Below are positions 31,160-42,982 of a stretch of DNA of 64,000 nt, piece after piece. The position numbers were made by a program, and so were the translations under genes. Below the pieces are notes generated by a model that made no database searches, had not been told where the DNA came from, and was given only the letters and a program-made list of their open reading frames with translations. Origin of the DNA: Acanthosoma haemorrhoidale (taxonomy: Eukaryota > Arthropoda > Insecta > Hemiptera > Acanthosomatidae); contig OV884014.1 in NCBI GenBank assembly GCA_930367205.1, positions 114,273,768 to 114,337,767 on the forward strand. Direction: 5' to 3'. Numbering within the stretch: the stretch's first letter is position 1; every line of letters starts with the position of its first letter.

Positions 31160-31570
31160 AACTCACCGGCTTTCTCAATTTTTTTATCTGGGTATAAAAT
31201 GGATAGGCATCTCCATTTCTGTACTCATTTTAGTAATAAAATAGAAAAATTACAACACAGTACCGGCTTTACCACTTGCTAACTTCACCCAACCTGTCGC
31301 TTCGTCTCAAGCTGACGATATATAAATGTGTCCTCCGGCCAGCTCTGCTGTACGGTGCCCCGCTATTTACCCATTTGACTGACAATACAGCCAAATGTCT
31401 CCAACATTTCCAGAATGGGATCATGCGTGTTCATCCACCGGAGACACTTCAAGTTTTTTGACTAGTTTCTGCACCTCACAAACCCAGTGTTTAACACTAT
31501 GACCCCACCACCCTTCCCGCATCGATGGCAACAGACTGTCGGGGAAAATTTGATTAAGATTTTCTTTGTT
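31160..31570 (+). pseudogene. Family B LINE, RT C-terminal fragment
   Basis: Encodes YLGIKWIGISISVL-like then LTSPNLSLRLKLTIYKCVLR and ALLYGAPLFTHLTDNTAKCL, a close relative of the 6590-7205 fragment but in plus orientation. It ends HPPETLQVF* and enters the 3' UTR ('ggcaacagactgtcggggaa'). The frame breaks near 31270. Truncated at both ends. Confidence 0.85.
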
Positions 31571-32349
31571 TAATTTAAATTACTTTTAAACAATCTATTT
31601 ACAATATACTTATTACTTTTTTAATATTCACAAAGCTACAAAAAATATAAATGACCTATTGTAAATAGATTCCTTTATGTAGTCTATACCGATTGCCATA
31701 ATTTATAGTAAAAAGGATATATGATGAAAAAAAAATTCTATGAAAAGTATTTTATGAATAGATATTGTCAGATTTATACGGAAAAAAAAATCTAGAATTA
31801 AAAATACTGCATAAGTTTCGCTAAGCTGTCCCAAGCAACAATTCGTAAACAGTATTTTCAAAAGCTACATCAAATTATACATTTACATTTCTGATGGATT
31901 CAAGCAATAAATTTTCATTTTCAAAGCGGTAGTCATCATTATAGCATAACCGTTGTAATAATGGGAGTTTTTTTTTGGGGGGGGTGGGTTTCTTAAAAGG
32001 TACAAATAAAATTATAAAAAAAAATTGTATAACATTTGAAAACTAGGATAAATATTGATCTAGCGGATGTTACAGTATCAGAGATCCAGGAAGAACACAA
32101 CATTAGAGCGACCCGCATAGTGAAGACAGACCGAGTGGAAACAAGAGATCCCTAGGACCAGAGGCCGAGATGACATGATGGATGACAGAGGTCCCACAGC
32201 AAGCTGATACGTCCTGGGAATATCAAACTGGAGGCAACACATTCGTGGGAGGTCTCACTTTACCAGTCACATCGACAGTGAACTTCCATTAACCTGCCTC
32301 TGTCCTCCTGTGTTAATTAAAACATAGATCATATGTAAATACATATATA

Positions 32350-32352
<3 letters not shown>
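31571..32352. other. Unrecognised AT-rich spacer
   Basis: No gene. A G-run interrupts it near 31977. It ends at an AT microsatellite. Confidence 0.4.

Positions 32353-32392
<40 letters not shown>
32353..32392. repeat. (AT)n microsatellite
   Basis: About 40 bp of uninterrupted AT. Confidence 0.95.
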
Positions 32393-32398
<6 letters not shown>

Positions 32399-32736
32399 TT
32401 ATGCTGCCAACTCTAAAGGATGAAGGCTTTACCTTGGAACCGGTACACTAATTCTGTCAGTATGTCATACACTAAATCGTGTGTATGTAATTTTATAATA
32501 CACTGTAATGTAATTTTCTTTTTTTTTTTTTTTTTTTTTTCCTTAGCTCTCAAACTTATAAAATAGGATGTGGGAAAATTATTTTGGGCTAATGAGTGCC
32601 TTTCACTAAGGGGAGTCCCCCATTTGAAGGATGTATGAGAAGGATATAGGGTGTGGAACGCCTAAAGGAGGCGGGTGGAATCAGGAAGGCAGTGAGAGTC
32701 TACCGAGGGTGTAATGTAATTTTAATTATTAAACAG
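32393..32736. other. Spacer with a 20-bp T-run
   Basis: Includes the T-run near 32520-32540 and a purine-rich patch after it. No gene seen. Confidence 0.4.
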
Positions 32737-34123
32737 CTTTATTATGATAAAATTGCAATCTGCCTCATTGGGAAATAAGTAATTGTGATAAATGATCCCA
32801 TTCATACCATACTTACAATTTTTCATTCAATCGCTCTGTAGCGACCGCAAACTACATAAGATAAATCACCCTATACTCTATTGCATATATATTGTAAGCA
32901 AAAGTGAAATAACATGTATTATAAACAAATGTAAATCATTGTAAAAGTGTTAAGCAATAAAAGGTGGCAGCCAACTAAGTCATAAACGAGAAAGGGTCAC
33001 CAGCTGGCAGTCATAAACTTGACAACCCTTTGCCTCTGTACCTCCACGGGGGCGAGGGGTTGGGTAATTAAGCGTGGGTACAGCACCACAGGTGTCCACA
33101 TCCCCCAACCCGGATTATACCCTCGCAGCCTCCCAGCAGGAAGTAGAGAGGGTACTTAAGGCAGGGCTACTGGCCCTGGTAGTTAGTCTCTTAGTCTCCT
33201 AGTCAGTCTTCTCGCGAGGCTCTCATGACTCTCTCGTGACCTTTACTCGTGACGCTTGCTTGGTTTCCGCTCGAACTCTGAAAACTTGACTAATTCTTTG
33301 TGAAACCTCTGTACCTCTTCTCTTGAACATAGTGCATAGTCGGGGCACATACCTATCATAAAAGGAGTCAGATAGTAACGCCGTCATGGAACGATGGTCC
33401 AATACGCTCATTCATACAGTATTTACAAACAGCCCTGTGACCTCCCAAATCCATATGGTTGTCATCTCCCTCGCATGCGAAAGAGAAACCGGAGTCGTGG
33501 GAAGTCTCTCATGTTCCTTTATCAACCGCGTCACTAGATACGAGCCAGTGGAGGCTGAACAAGAGCACGAGAGCCACAGACACTCAGGACATGATTGGAG
33601 ACGTAATAAGGGTCATTTACTATTGTTCTCAGGACTTTTGATTGAAAAGATTGGATGCGCTTGATGTTCGACTTTTCTGTCCCCATAGCTCTATTCCGTA
33701 TGTCCAGATTGGCTTAAGTATAATATTGTAGATTAGTAATTTATTTTCTATTGAGAGATGGGATTTGATGTGAACTGTACAATTGTCCAAAGCGTCGGTT
33801 TAGTTATTGTCTTTTCAGCCTCGTATGTGGGTACCAGGTCAGCCGTTTGTCAAATGAAAGCTTAAGTACCGTACTGTCTCGGATACAGGGAGAGGAATGG
33901 AATTAAAAGAAACCAGTGGACAAGACTTGCGGCAGAGGGTGAAGGTAATGTGGGAGCATTTTGCTTCATTAACTTTGATCCACCATTGATTGCACCAATA
34001 CTCGATGTCGTCAAGGTGTTTTTGAAGGTTATGGGATGCTATGTCGGGGTCTAGGTGGGATGACAAGACTGCAGTGTCATCTGCAAATGTGACCAAGAAG
34101 GTATTGGAAGTAGAGGGGACATC
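32737..34123 (-). mobile_element. Family A LINE copy split by a solo LTR
   Basis: Minus-strand 3' UTR at 32737-32836, interrupted by 32837-33404, resuming at 33405 and running through the ORF2 C-terminus and thumb to FADDTAVLSS and DVPST near 34110. Several frameshifts and a deletion near 33600 (about 200 bp of the ORF2 end/3' UTR junction absent). The 5' end abuts the 69-bp repeat at 34124. Confidence 0.9.
32837..33404 (+). mobile_element. Solo LTR with 5-bp TSD inside a LINE
   Basis: 568 bp starting TGTAGCGACCGC and ending GGTCCAATA. It is flanked by CGCTC at 32832-32836 and 33405-33409. Removing it and one CGCTC restores the family A 3' UTR, so the boundaries are firm. It shares 'gaacatagtgca' followed by 'gtcggggcac' with the other LTRs here. 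The end ATA departs from the usual CA, probably one substitution. No internal region: typical of recombination between two LTRs. Confidence 0.92.
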
Positions 34124-34192
34124 AGAAATTATATCAAACATACATTTATGTCCCTATGGTGGAAATTTTATTTCCATAAGCGGGTGCGAGGA
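34124..34192 (+). repeat. 69-bp dispersed repeat, copy 1
   Basis: Matches 45052-45120 with two differences (starts 'agaaattatatcaaacatac', ends 'tgcgagga'). The flanks differ. Probably one end of an unrecognised element. Confidence 0.9.
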
Positions 34193-36485
34193 TTTAAATT
34201 AAATTAACAGGAGCTACCAAGACAAAGGATTAAACTTGAGCCGGTAACACAAAATAAATTACAAACATATTTTTTTGGTCGGAAACATTTAATTTGTTTG
34301 ATTTTTGATTTATTTCTTATAGTCGTTCGTGCACAAGGTATCCCATTTAAAACAAACCAGAAGAAAATTACTCGAAAATCACAGAATGAATAGAAACAAA
34401 AGAATGTACTGCCATTTATTATTATTGATCGATTTTACATTTAAATAATTTCTAATTAATTGATCTGATTTATTACTTTTATTTCTTATCACCTTTCTAG
34501 CTGTAATCTTGATATTTCTTTCCATATATTTATTATAAAATGTTAATTTTTAAAAATATTTTTGTTTCATTTCCTTTTTGTATTTATAACCAATATCAAT
34601 ATTTATGCAAGTTAAAAAACCAATTAGCTATGTCTCGGGGAACTTTGTATGTATGTTTGTATAGAAAATGGTATAATTAAATATGAAAATATAAGTGAAA
34701 CGGTTGAGGTTAATTTATTGAAAATATAATATAAGAAAGATAATAACGATACGAGACCCTGCCATGCCCCGTAATCGGAATGACAACAGCCTAAATCCTT
34801 TAAAGAGGATTATAGGACGCAGGCCAGCCGGATAAGTCACTCGAAAAGAGGCAGTCTGGATCCATATTTGAGCTGGGCAAAACGCACGTCATTTGGCTTG
34901 AGTGATACAGTACAAACACCTTTGCAAATTTCATTTCGAAACTTTTTCTTCAAAGCAGAGTATCCAAGGGATATTGTTTTTGCGCTGTGCAGTCATAAGT
35001 CAAGGAACAAATTTCACCTTTCTCATCCCCAAATCTTCACTTAAGACTCGCTGGACCGAACTCCAAGTCACTCCAAAATTCTCTCCTCCTTCTTTGTTGG
35101 TTCTTCGTCGATTTCGCGATTTTTTTTAGGCATTCTTCTTGGGTTTGGGCCATCGAAGGACATCCAGAGGAACAACCACTCGCTTGAGTTTCCCCGTAGC
35201 ATCATCCCTGTAGGACGCTTTCAACACCCCCGTTTTTCCTAGCAGAAAGCAAAATCTTCACGCCCCCCCCCAAAAAAAACGAGTGAGCATACAATTTGTA
35301 TAAATAGACACAACGACAAGCAGAACTTAAAATTTTCAAAGGATCTTAAAAGTCGTACTAACAACTGTGAAATAGTAATACAAATAACACCATGTAAAAC
35401 TAAAGAATAAAAAATTAAAATTTTATTAGATTTTCTTTTTTTGTATTAGGTATGCTAGAAGAAGGTTCTTCAGTCTTCAGTGTGTTCATTCACTACCCTG
35501 AGAATGTACATAAACGTGTTTTTTGACATGTGTCACCTTTGGGCTATTTAGTGCATTTCACTACATCCTTGGTTCTTACAAATGGGTTTTATGCTCAATA
35601 CTATATTATGTCAATTTTAGCCATGGTATCAATCCTACAGTTAATACTGATAACTGCCGGAGAGCCTGTACGATTGGTGAACGAGTTCTCGAAAAGTTAA
35701 AACTGTGTACCACATCGTGCGTGTGTCTCCATTGGAGGCAGGCACAGTTGGTGAAATTTCTCGTTTCTAGTTCCGATCCTTCCAGTATATTATTATTTAG
35801 ACTGCTTATTATCAATACAATTTGAGAGACTAGCAATTCGTCAAGCTAAAATTTGAACCATTCCAGTACGGTTTGGTCCAGTGTTCCGGTCGATATTCCA
35901 GAGCCACGACCCCTACAGGGGCTCTCCCCTACCTTCTAAAGGGTGCAAGAAGTCATTTGTCGGTCCGCCTGTCGGAGTGACTTATCGTCATGCATTGCTC
36001 AGTGCTAATACAGAGACCCCTTGGCCGTTCATAACCCGCCGGAGAATTAACATACCGCAGTGAGCTCGCTAACACTGTAGTCTAGGCCGTACGTCATAGT
36101 CACGGCTGCTGTATGTCTGTATGTCCCTGATGTATGTTCGTAGCTATCAGGGGGCCAGGGACTTCCTACCAATAGACAAACCTGCGTAAGCAGTATGTGT
36201 CATTTCAAATTGCATATACAGCAAATATGTTATTGAAAAATTCTTTGAAAATTTATTCCTATCTAGCGTATGATGAGATGCCCACATCAAGGCGTTTTAT
36301 TATATTTTCACAATATGTCTGCTAGATACCACCTATTTTTGTATTTTTTTAAAGAAACATGTTTAATATGAAATCAGAGTCAAACGACCTTATTGGAAGG
36401 AAAAACAGAAGAAAGGGGTTAAAAAAAATAATAGTAGGTGGTGACTCAATCAATTGTGTTGATTTTTTTAATCTCTTTCTTCGAT
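34193..36485. other. Unrecognised spacer
   Basis: AT-rich to about 35450. The frames at 34902-35129 and 35523-35825 overlap other frames and show no domain. 35870-36180 is GC-richer and again unrecognised. No credible gene. Confidence 0.4.
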
Positions 36486-37400
36486 AGTACGGAAGCTCAG
36501 ACACAGGTTAGGTGGCAGCCAATGAGAGAGACGTTTATTTTGGTCAATCGGAAGGGATTTTATATGAGCCAATAAAATCTCTTTCCTTCGCCTGACCTGG
36601 CGAGTCTGGAAACTAGACATCGCGTGTTCTTTATTTATATAAACATTATTTACTTTGATATATCAGACAAAGTTTGGTTTTGTTTGTTTTTTTGTTGTTT
36701 TTTTTGTCACGGAAAGTCCTTAAAAACCACGCGAATATCATTAATTTCGGTTCTTTTCTTGTTTTTGTTTTTCCTTGCCTTCCATTTTCCCCTCATTATC
36801 TCTGCGTGCTTTTGTTTTCTTTCTTCTGTCCACGTGACTCCTTTTTTCGATTTTTTCTTTCCCACAAGAACACTGATTTCCTTTAGTCTTTTCCTATATA
36901 TTTCTCCGTCCTGACAATCCTGGTCCGTTATTCCTAGTCTTTCAGTTTCTTCCTTCATCTGCTTGGTGTATCCCCTTGAGCTTTTGTATCCTCGGATTTT
37001 CTGGAATATTTCCATGTTTAGTCTTTCCGGGGCCATTCTCACCATATGTCCGTGGAATTTCAGTCTCCTGATCCTTATGTCCGTTTCTAGGTCTTTTGTG
37101 TCTTTGTAAATTCCCTGGTTGGATCTCAGTCTGTATCCTTCTTGTGTCTTTTTGGGGCCGTGGATCCTTCTTAGGATTCTTCGTTCTATTCTCAGTAGTC
37201 TTTCTAGATTGGGGGGGCATGAGGTTTCCGTTCCATATAATATTACTGGTTTATCGACTGCGTTGTAGTGTCTTATTTTCGTTTGGTTTATATTATTATA
37301 TCGCATTATAATATTTGCATTAATATATCAGACGAAGTTTAAGGTAATTTAATTTTACCGCGAAATATATTATTTTTGCTTAAATAAAGGTTGCTTTAAT
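36486..37400 (-). mobile_element. Partial LTR (minus strand) interrupted by a LINE tail
   Basis: 36486-36680 and 37290-37400 together are the reverse complement of the first ~300 bp of the LTR at 39534-40273. It keeps three CCAAT boxes (36519, 36544, 36569; the middle one reads TCAAT) spaced exactly 25 bp apart. It lacks the 18-bp segment holding the TATA-like 'catatatatacacc'. The 3' half of the LTR is missing. Interrupted by 36681-37280. Confidence 0.8.
36681..37280 (-). mobile_element. 600-bp 5'-truncated LINE tail with 9-bp TSD
   Basis: Inserted into the partial LTR. The duplicated target 'gtttggttt' lies at 36672-36680 and 37281-37289, and the uninterrupted sequence is visible in the LTR at 39534. 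The minus strand encodes the C-terminal tail of a non-LTR RT (KPVILYGTETSCPPNLERLL, RIERRILRRIHGPKKTQEGY, IRRLKFHGHMVRMAPERL) to a stop near 36707. An A-rich 3' end follows. It belongs to a different LINE group from A-C, probably RTE- or I-like. The 199-codon open frame starts in the flanking LTR, so it is not a gene. Confidence 0.88.
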
Positions 37401-38604
37401 TCAAGTAGAAAAAATGTAATATAACGTCCAATATAACAAATGGTGATATAAGTATATATCAATCAATGGTTATTTATACATCATTAAAAAAAAGAATTTC
37501 TGACTGTATAAGACTTTCCATATCAGAGCCTATGTTACTTTTGGATTTAGGACTTGACATGGTTAGATCTTCGTATTTAGGTTCAGGAGTGAGCCCATTA
37601 TCATAAAAACTGTAGATAACATAAAAAGCTTATTTTTTAATGGAATATTGTCTGTTTTTCTCTGAAAAATGTTAAATTATTATGTTTACATGATAAAGCC
37701 AGATTCCGTATTTTCATATTGTATGAATGAACCACCGGAAGTTCATTTTTTTTTATCAGAAAACAGGAAGGCATTAGGATGCGATAGTTATGCTACTGTT
37801 TAAGAACATATACACCAATTAGATTATCTGGGCATTACTAATGCTCATTTTTTACGCTCTCTATCCACAAAAGAAGCCTAACAAATACATTACTAATATG
37901 AAAAAAAAATCGTATAAAAGAAAAAACACCAGTTTTCCTCGGACATATATTTTCCTTTTACATTAAATTTTAAAAAACAACAAGAGAATATTCCAACAAG
38001 AGGATAGTATAAAAAAAGTTGTTGTGCATTTCCATTATATGTTCCAGCCAAAAAAAAAACAACCTCTCATTCTCCTGGTTAAAGTTATACAAGCGTTAGA
38101 GCCAACGCACGCATGGATTCCAAATATGACTCCAGTCAAAGAGTGTTCAGCAACCCTATGCAAACTATCAGAAGAGCGCCGTTCCGAAGAATAAATGTCA
38201 CTGGAATATAAGTATGCTTTTTTGTATAAATTTAAACTTAAGAAACTATATATGCTATAGTTAATGCGCTGAATTTAATATTATAATTCTTTGCAAAAAA
38301 AAAAAAAACAAGTTCATTTCGTACGATCACCGGCTTAAGGCGGTCAAATTGACCGAACGGACATATTGTTACATCTAAACGAACCGCTACTACTTCAAAA
38401 CCGAGAGCAATAGATCTCTCAAATGATCCCCATCTACTTATAACTCTTCTCGACATGTCAACTACAAAAGCGAAATTTCTATCGTATTGTACTTGATCTA
38501 TATCAAGTAAATAACAATGAAAATTGGCTGTAGGGATGTATTTTGTTTGTTAGTTCGGGTATATATCTTTTTAATAATAATAAAAACCAATTGCATTAGT
38601 TTTC
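37401..38604. other. Unrecognised AT-rich spacer
   Basis: No gene. 37400-37470 still resembles, more weakly, 39470-39540 (inverted), the flank of the full LTR. Confidence 0.4.
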
Positions 38605-39100
38605 TCCACACGAGCACCATAACTCGACTCCAGAGCTTCCAGAACAACTGCGCACGGCACTATGGCATACCCTTTTTCGTGAAATGAAGGCTCCTGACAT
38701 TCACGAAAAGTTCGAGGTCCCCACCATCACCGAAGCCATCAGAAGAAGACACATCAAGTTCTTTGACTCGATGAAACATAGCCAAAACTATTGGCAAGAT
38801 GGCAACTCACAAGATCTGGGAAAGAAGACCAAATGGTGGACATTACGGCGCTTGGCCCACCAACAACAAGCCTCTGACGGACACCCAACACTGCTATCCA
38901 ACTGCATGAGCCTGCACTACATGCCTAGACAGACTCTAGGCTCAGCCACCAGTGGACTCTCACCACTGCACCGTGACATTTACACCTCTACCGAGGCTTC
39001 TCACACTCCTTAATTCCCTCACTCCACCTTCAAACAGGTACACCTAGTAAAAGGATCCGCTCACCCCAAATAAATTCCTTTATTTTTCCCTTATCCATAC
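38605..39100 (+). pseudogene. Family C LINE, RT C-terminal tail, copy 1
   Basis: Encodes MKAPDIHEKFEVPTITEAIR and RRHIKFFDSMKHSQN, resembling the Jockey RT tail in which (I/D)xPT(I/V)xExIRR.. precedes a conserved His-containing end. A stop near 39011 leads into a short 3' UTR ending '...ccccaaataaat' and A/T runs. A direct relative lies at 40590-41110. Confidence 0.7.
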
Positions 39101-39529
39101 TCTTAAAAATTTGAGAGATAAGGGAAAAAAACAAAAAAAAAACACTATTAACTGTATAATTAAAAACTAATCTATCCATCCCAACTCCACATGAAAGCAA
39201 ATACGCGAAGATAGGTGACGGAATGGTAAAAGCTTCTACGTCAATATTTCAATCGCCAGACCCGAGAAAGTTGTAACAGCCCAACCCGTGGCCACCCACT
39301 TACACTTGCATACAAAGAAAACTTTTACCTTACATTTCGTCTTTATTTCCAACCATTTTCCTCCGAAGGCAGGTGAATTATTAGTAAGAAAAAATATAAT
39401 TTATAATGTAAAATAGAATAGGATCCATTTAATTTGAATGGAGTTTTTTTCCTTGGAAAGGGGGATTCTTTTTCTACTTGAATACAACCATTACTTAAGT
39501 AGAAGAAAGAAAAATAATTTTCTTTACAG
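39101..39529. other. Unrecognised AT-rich spacer
   Basis: Lies between LINE family C copy 1 and the LTR. No gene. Confidence 0.4.
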
Positions 39530-39533
39530 AGGG

Positions 39534-40273
39534 TGTTGTAAATTATTATTGTAAATTACCTTAAACTCCGTCTGATATACGAATGCAAATATTACAATGT
39601 GATATAATAATATAAACCAAACTTTGTCTGATATATAAAAGTAAATAATGTTTATATAAATAAAGAACACGCGGTGACTAGTTCCCAGTTCAGGTTGGCG
39701 AAGGAAAGATATTTTATTGGTTCATGTAAAAAACCTCCCGATTGGGCGAAATAAACGGCTCTCTCATTGGCTACCACCTGCTCATATATATACACCCCTG
39801 TGTCCGAGCTTCCGTACTACCAAAGATTCCATTTCCGGTTCACTTCTGGACTATTACTCGCAGCTGCATTGTTGCTTCTAAATGCCGTCTTCTTATTGGT
39901 CCACTTTACTTATCTTTCCTGACCTTGCTAGCTTTAGTCAGGCACTGTAAACCCCCAAACTTCCCAGTGGAGCTCCCTGGCTTCTACACTGCTAAGCTTT
40001 CCGTGTGCAACGGCTTCTGGGGCACCGTATCCTGGTTCTGCTCCAGTGGTTTAGTCCGTTTCCTTCCGGTTCGCAATATTAGCACCTGGCAATCCAATAC
40101 CACGTGAAAATACCACAAAACCTAACCTATATCTACCTAATGTGTGTTATTCAGAAATGGAGTGAGATAGATCAAAGATGTTACCCGTCACCATGTAGTT
40201 ATCAAGGTCATAGACCATCTATCTCTTTCTCCCTCACCAGGGTCTGTAAGACTTCCCTCGCGACGTCCCGACA
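39534..40273 (+). mobile_element. Solo LTR with 4-bp TSD
   Basis: 740 bp, TGTTGTAAATTA...CCCGACA, between AGGG at 39530-39533 and 40274-40277. It has three inverted CCAAT boxes (ATTGG at 39716, 39741 and 39766; 25-bp steps) and a TATA-like 'catatatatacacc' at 39783-39796, then 'ctgtgtccgagcttccgtac'. This layout fits a Pol II promoter in U3. The 3' part matches 29290-29466. No internal gene. A 121-codon frame across it (39742-40107) lacks recognised domains. Confidence 0.85.
39716..39796 (+). promoter_or_regulatory. LTR promoter: triple CCAAT box and TATA
   Basis: Three ATTGG (CCAAT on the other strand) at exact 25-bp spacing, followed 14 bp later by a TATA-like element. The triple box is kept at the same spacing in the inverted relative at 36519-36573. 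CCAAT boxes usually bind NF-Y; activity here is inferred. Confidence 0.65.
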
Positions 40274-40589
40274 AGGGTGACTTTCAGTAATTTGAATTCA
40301 CAAATAATTGCTACTTCTTACCAGCATTCACCGGGAAAAAAATGTAACTTTTAATTAAACTTAATACAAAGGATTTATTTCACTCCGGAACACTGATTTT
40401 CTTAAGTACTTCCAATTAACTTTTCTCAGAGAGGTTCTTTCTTTTCCTCTTTCAACAAAATGCAGGAATGAGGTTTGTGACGGTACAGCTAAAATGTAGA
40501 CAGGTTTCCCACTCGTCGTATTCCAATTGCTTGGGGAGGAATAAAACTATAACAGGCTGAAATTATTGCTGTATAAGAGCGTCCTGATT

Positions 40590-41110
40590 CCAGCTCCGCT
40601 GTTTGGGACTCTACTTTTTCGATTTTTCCACACCAGCCCCATAACAAGACTCTAGCACTTTCAAACAATATCCTGCGCTCTGGCACACCCCTTTTCGTGA
40701 AATGAAGGCTCCCGACATCCACGAAAAGTTCGAGGTCCCCTCCATCACTGAAGCCATCAGAAGAAGACACATCAAGTTCGTCAGTTTGATGAAACACTGC
40801 CAAAACACCACCACTACTTGCAAGATGGCAACTCACTAGGTCTGGTAAAGAAGACCAAATGGTGGACATTACAGCCAACCAACAAGCCCCTGATGGACAC
40901 CCAACACTGCTATCCAACTGAATGATCTTGCACTACATGTCTAGAGAGACTCTAGACTCAGCCTTCAGTGGACTCTAACCACTGCACCGTGACAATTACA
41001 CCTCTGCCGAGGTCTCCCACACTCCTTAATTCCTTCGCCCAATCTTCAGGTCATCCTAGTAAAAGGATCCATTCACCCCAAATAAATCTTACTTTATTTT
41101 TCCTTTAACA
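40590..41110 (+). pseudogene. Family C LINE, RT C-terminal tail, copy 2
   Basis: Related to 38605-39100 by DNA ('cgtgaaatgaaggctcc', 'aagccatcagaagaagacac', 'ccccaaataaat'), with extra indels and stops. The 142-codon minus-strand frame here (40917-40489) is antisense and not a gene. Confidence 0.75.
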
Positions 41111-41979
41111 TACATTTTCAAAGTTTGAGAAAAAGAAAAAAAAATTGACCTTAAACACAATTTTATCAAGAACTACCTGTCGGTCGTTGAAGAACTAGTC
41201 ATTGGTAATGTCCCATATATATTAACATCGGAGTACGTATCTAACGAGTATAATATAATCTTATTAAAAATAATATTAATTATTTGTAGTTTAGATTGTT
41301 TATAACTAAAATTATATAAGAAAACTTTACCAAATGCATAAATATTTCTTCATATAATGTAAATGTGTGGTATATGCATTATTCATATTAGGGGGGGGCA
41401 CGCAGAAATAAGCGACCTCCAGTCAGGATTCCTGTCCGGAGAATACAACTCCTGAGAATAACTTCATAACACAAAATTCTATGGCTTATAATTCCAGAGT
41501 GCTTGTACTTATTATTATTATACTATTTTATTCAATTATTTATTCTCTTAAAATATTGCATCTATAATTTGTCAACCATTGTGGTAGCATGTACAAATGA
41601 ACACCTCCTCTTTTTATTTCATAAGAGTTTATAAACATTCCCTTCTTACTAAAACTTACTTATAACCTGCTTCTTTTCTTGTGTGGAAATCTTACTGCAA
41701 TAACACTATTTTCATTGCGCCACCCGTCTTCGATTTTATGTTCATTACCCGAACCCCTAAAACAATGATCCTACATGTTAACGCACAATCAAAGGATAGT
41801 ATCCATTTTTCAAAATGTGTTCAGCAGTTCCTATCGTTAAAGTTTATCTCGTGTAAACACAGAGCCTTACCAGGCGTTGTCATGGTATTAATTCAACCCA
41901 ATCTTCTAATAGAAAGAAAAACGAAATAATTCTATGCCTTTATTGTGAAGTCAAAGGCTCTATTCATACTCACAATCTT
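41111..41979. other. Unrecognised AT-rich spacer
   Basis: A G-run lies at 41392-41398. An 82-codon frame (41681-41929) has no domain. No gene. Confidence 0.4.
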
Positions 41980-41991
41980 CCAAAAGGTTTT

Positions 41992-42389
41992 GATTATAAA
42001 CAACTTTATTATGATAAAATTACAATCTCCCTTAATACTTAATAGGCAATAAATAATTGAGATAAATGTTTTCATTCATACCATATTTACAATTCATCAT
42101 TCGCTCGCAAATTCATACAATATTTACAAACAGGCCAGGGGCCTCCCAAGTCCACACGGTTGTTGCCTCCCTCGCATGCGAAAGAGTAAGTGGAGTTTTG
42201 GGAAGTCCCCCACCAGCCACGCCACCGAATACGAGCCAGGCTGACGAAGAGCGCGAGAGCCACATACGCTCAGGACATGATTCGAGAAACTGGCCATTGC
42301 CAGGACTCCCACTGTTGTGCCTTTATAGGAGGTCACGAGGCCACTGCCATTTCAGTCTCGGAGGAGGATTATAGGGATGAGTGGAGCAG
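41992..42389 (-). mobile_element. 5'-truncated family A LINE copy with 12-bp TSD
   Basis: Minus-strand ORF2 end and 3' UTR, with the tail 'ataataaagttgtttataa'. Perfect TSD 'ccaaaaggtttt' at 41980-41991 and 42390-42401. A few internal deletions relative to the full-length element. Confidence 0.94.
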
Positions 42390-42401
42390 CCAAAAGGTTT
42401 T

Positions 42402-42822
42402 ACGTACTTAATTTGATTTCTTCAAATTTCCAAAAAGTTATATCGGCATCAAGTTCTATTTGTTTCAGTTATCTTCGACAAAATTCCACAGAGTTCATTC
42501 TATTTCTAAGGAAGCTCTAGAAGTTTTTACCGGCATTAATTTCTACTCATAGCGGGGCGTGCGCAGGGCTAATAATACCATCTGTCGTAAAAACATACAG
42601 ATAGATAAATGCCCTATTACATTCTAGAGAGCAGGTCAAACTTTTTAGTTTGGTCCATATCTGTAAAAGCAATTGCCTACCCCAAGTTCTTCTGAACTGA
42701 AACCCTACGCTCAGTTTTAATGACTTATAGTTTAATAAATTAAATTGATGTATTCATTACTGAATAATGGTATTAGAAACTAAAGCATTTATCATGTATT
42801 CGGTATTTGTGACCCAGTATAG
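42402..42822. other. Unrecognised spacer
   Basis: No gene or repeat seen. Confidence 0.4.
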
Positions 42823-42882
42823 TATACTGTGCTGCCTGATGCATACTGTGCTGCCTGATGCATACTGTGCTGCCTGATGCAC
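42823..42882. repeat. 19-bp tandem repeat, three copies
   Basis: Unit 'catactgtgctgcctgatg' repeated three times; the last two are exact. Confidence 0.95.
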
Positions 42883-42982
42883 ACAGTGCTTATTTAAAAG
42901 TAAAACCATCACCTCTGCATGGGAACATTTCTACTAAGCCATATGTTATGAACCTTTTGAAATATGAACAGAAGTCTGAGAA

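Noticed and set aside
36707..37306. 199-codon minus-strand ORF as a host gene
   Set aside because: It is a 5'-truncated LINE RT tail; the first residues come from the flanking LTR target and the TSD.
28779..40273. LTR pair 28779-29466 and 39534-40273 as one 11.5-kb LTR retrotransposon
   Set aside because: Same orientation and similar 3' parts, but 5' halves differ, 39534 has its own AGGG TSD, and the DNA between holds no gag/pol, only unrelated insertions.
40489..40917. 142-codon minus-strand ORF
   Set aside because: Antisense to family C LINE tail copy 2; the plus strand carries the recognisable RT-tail sequence.
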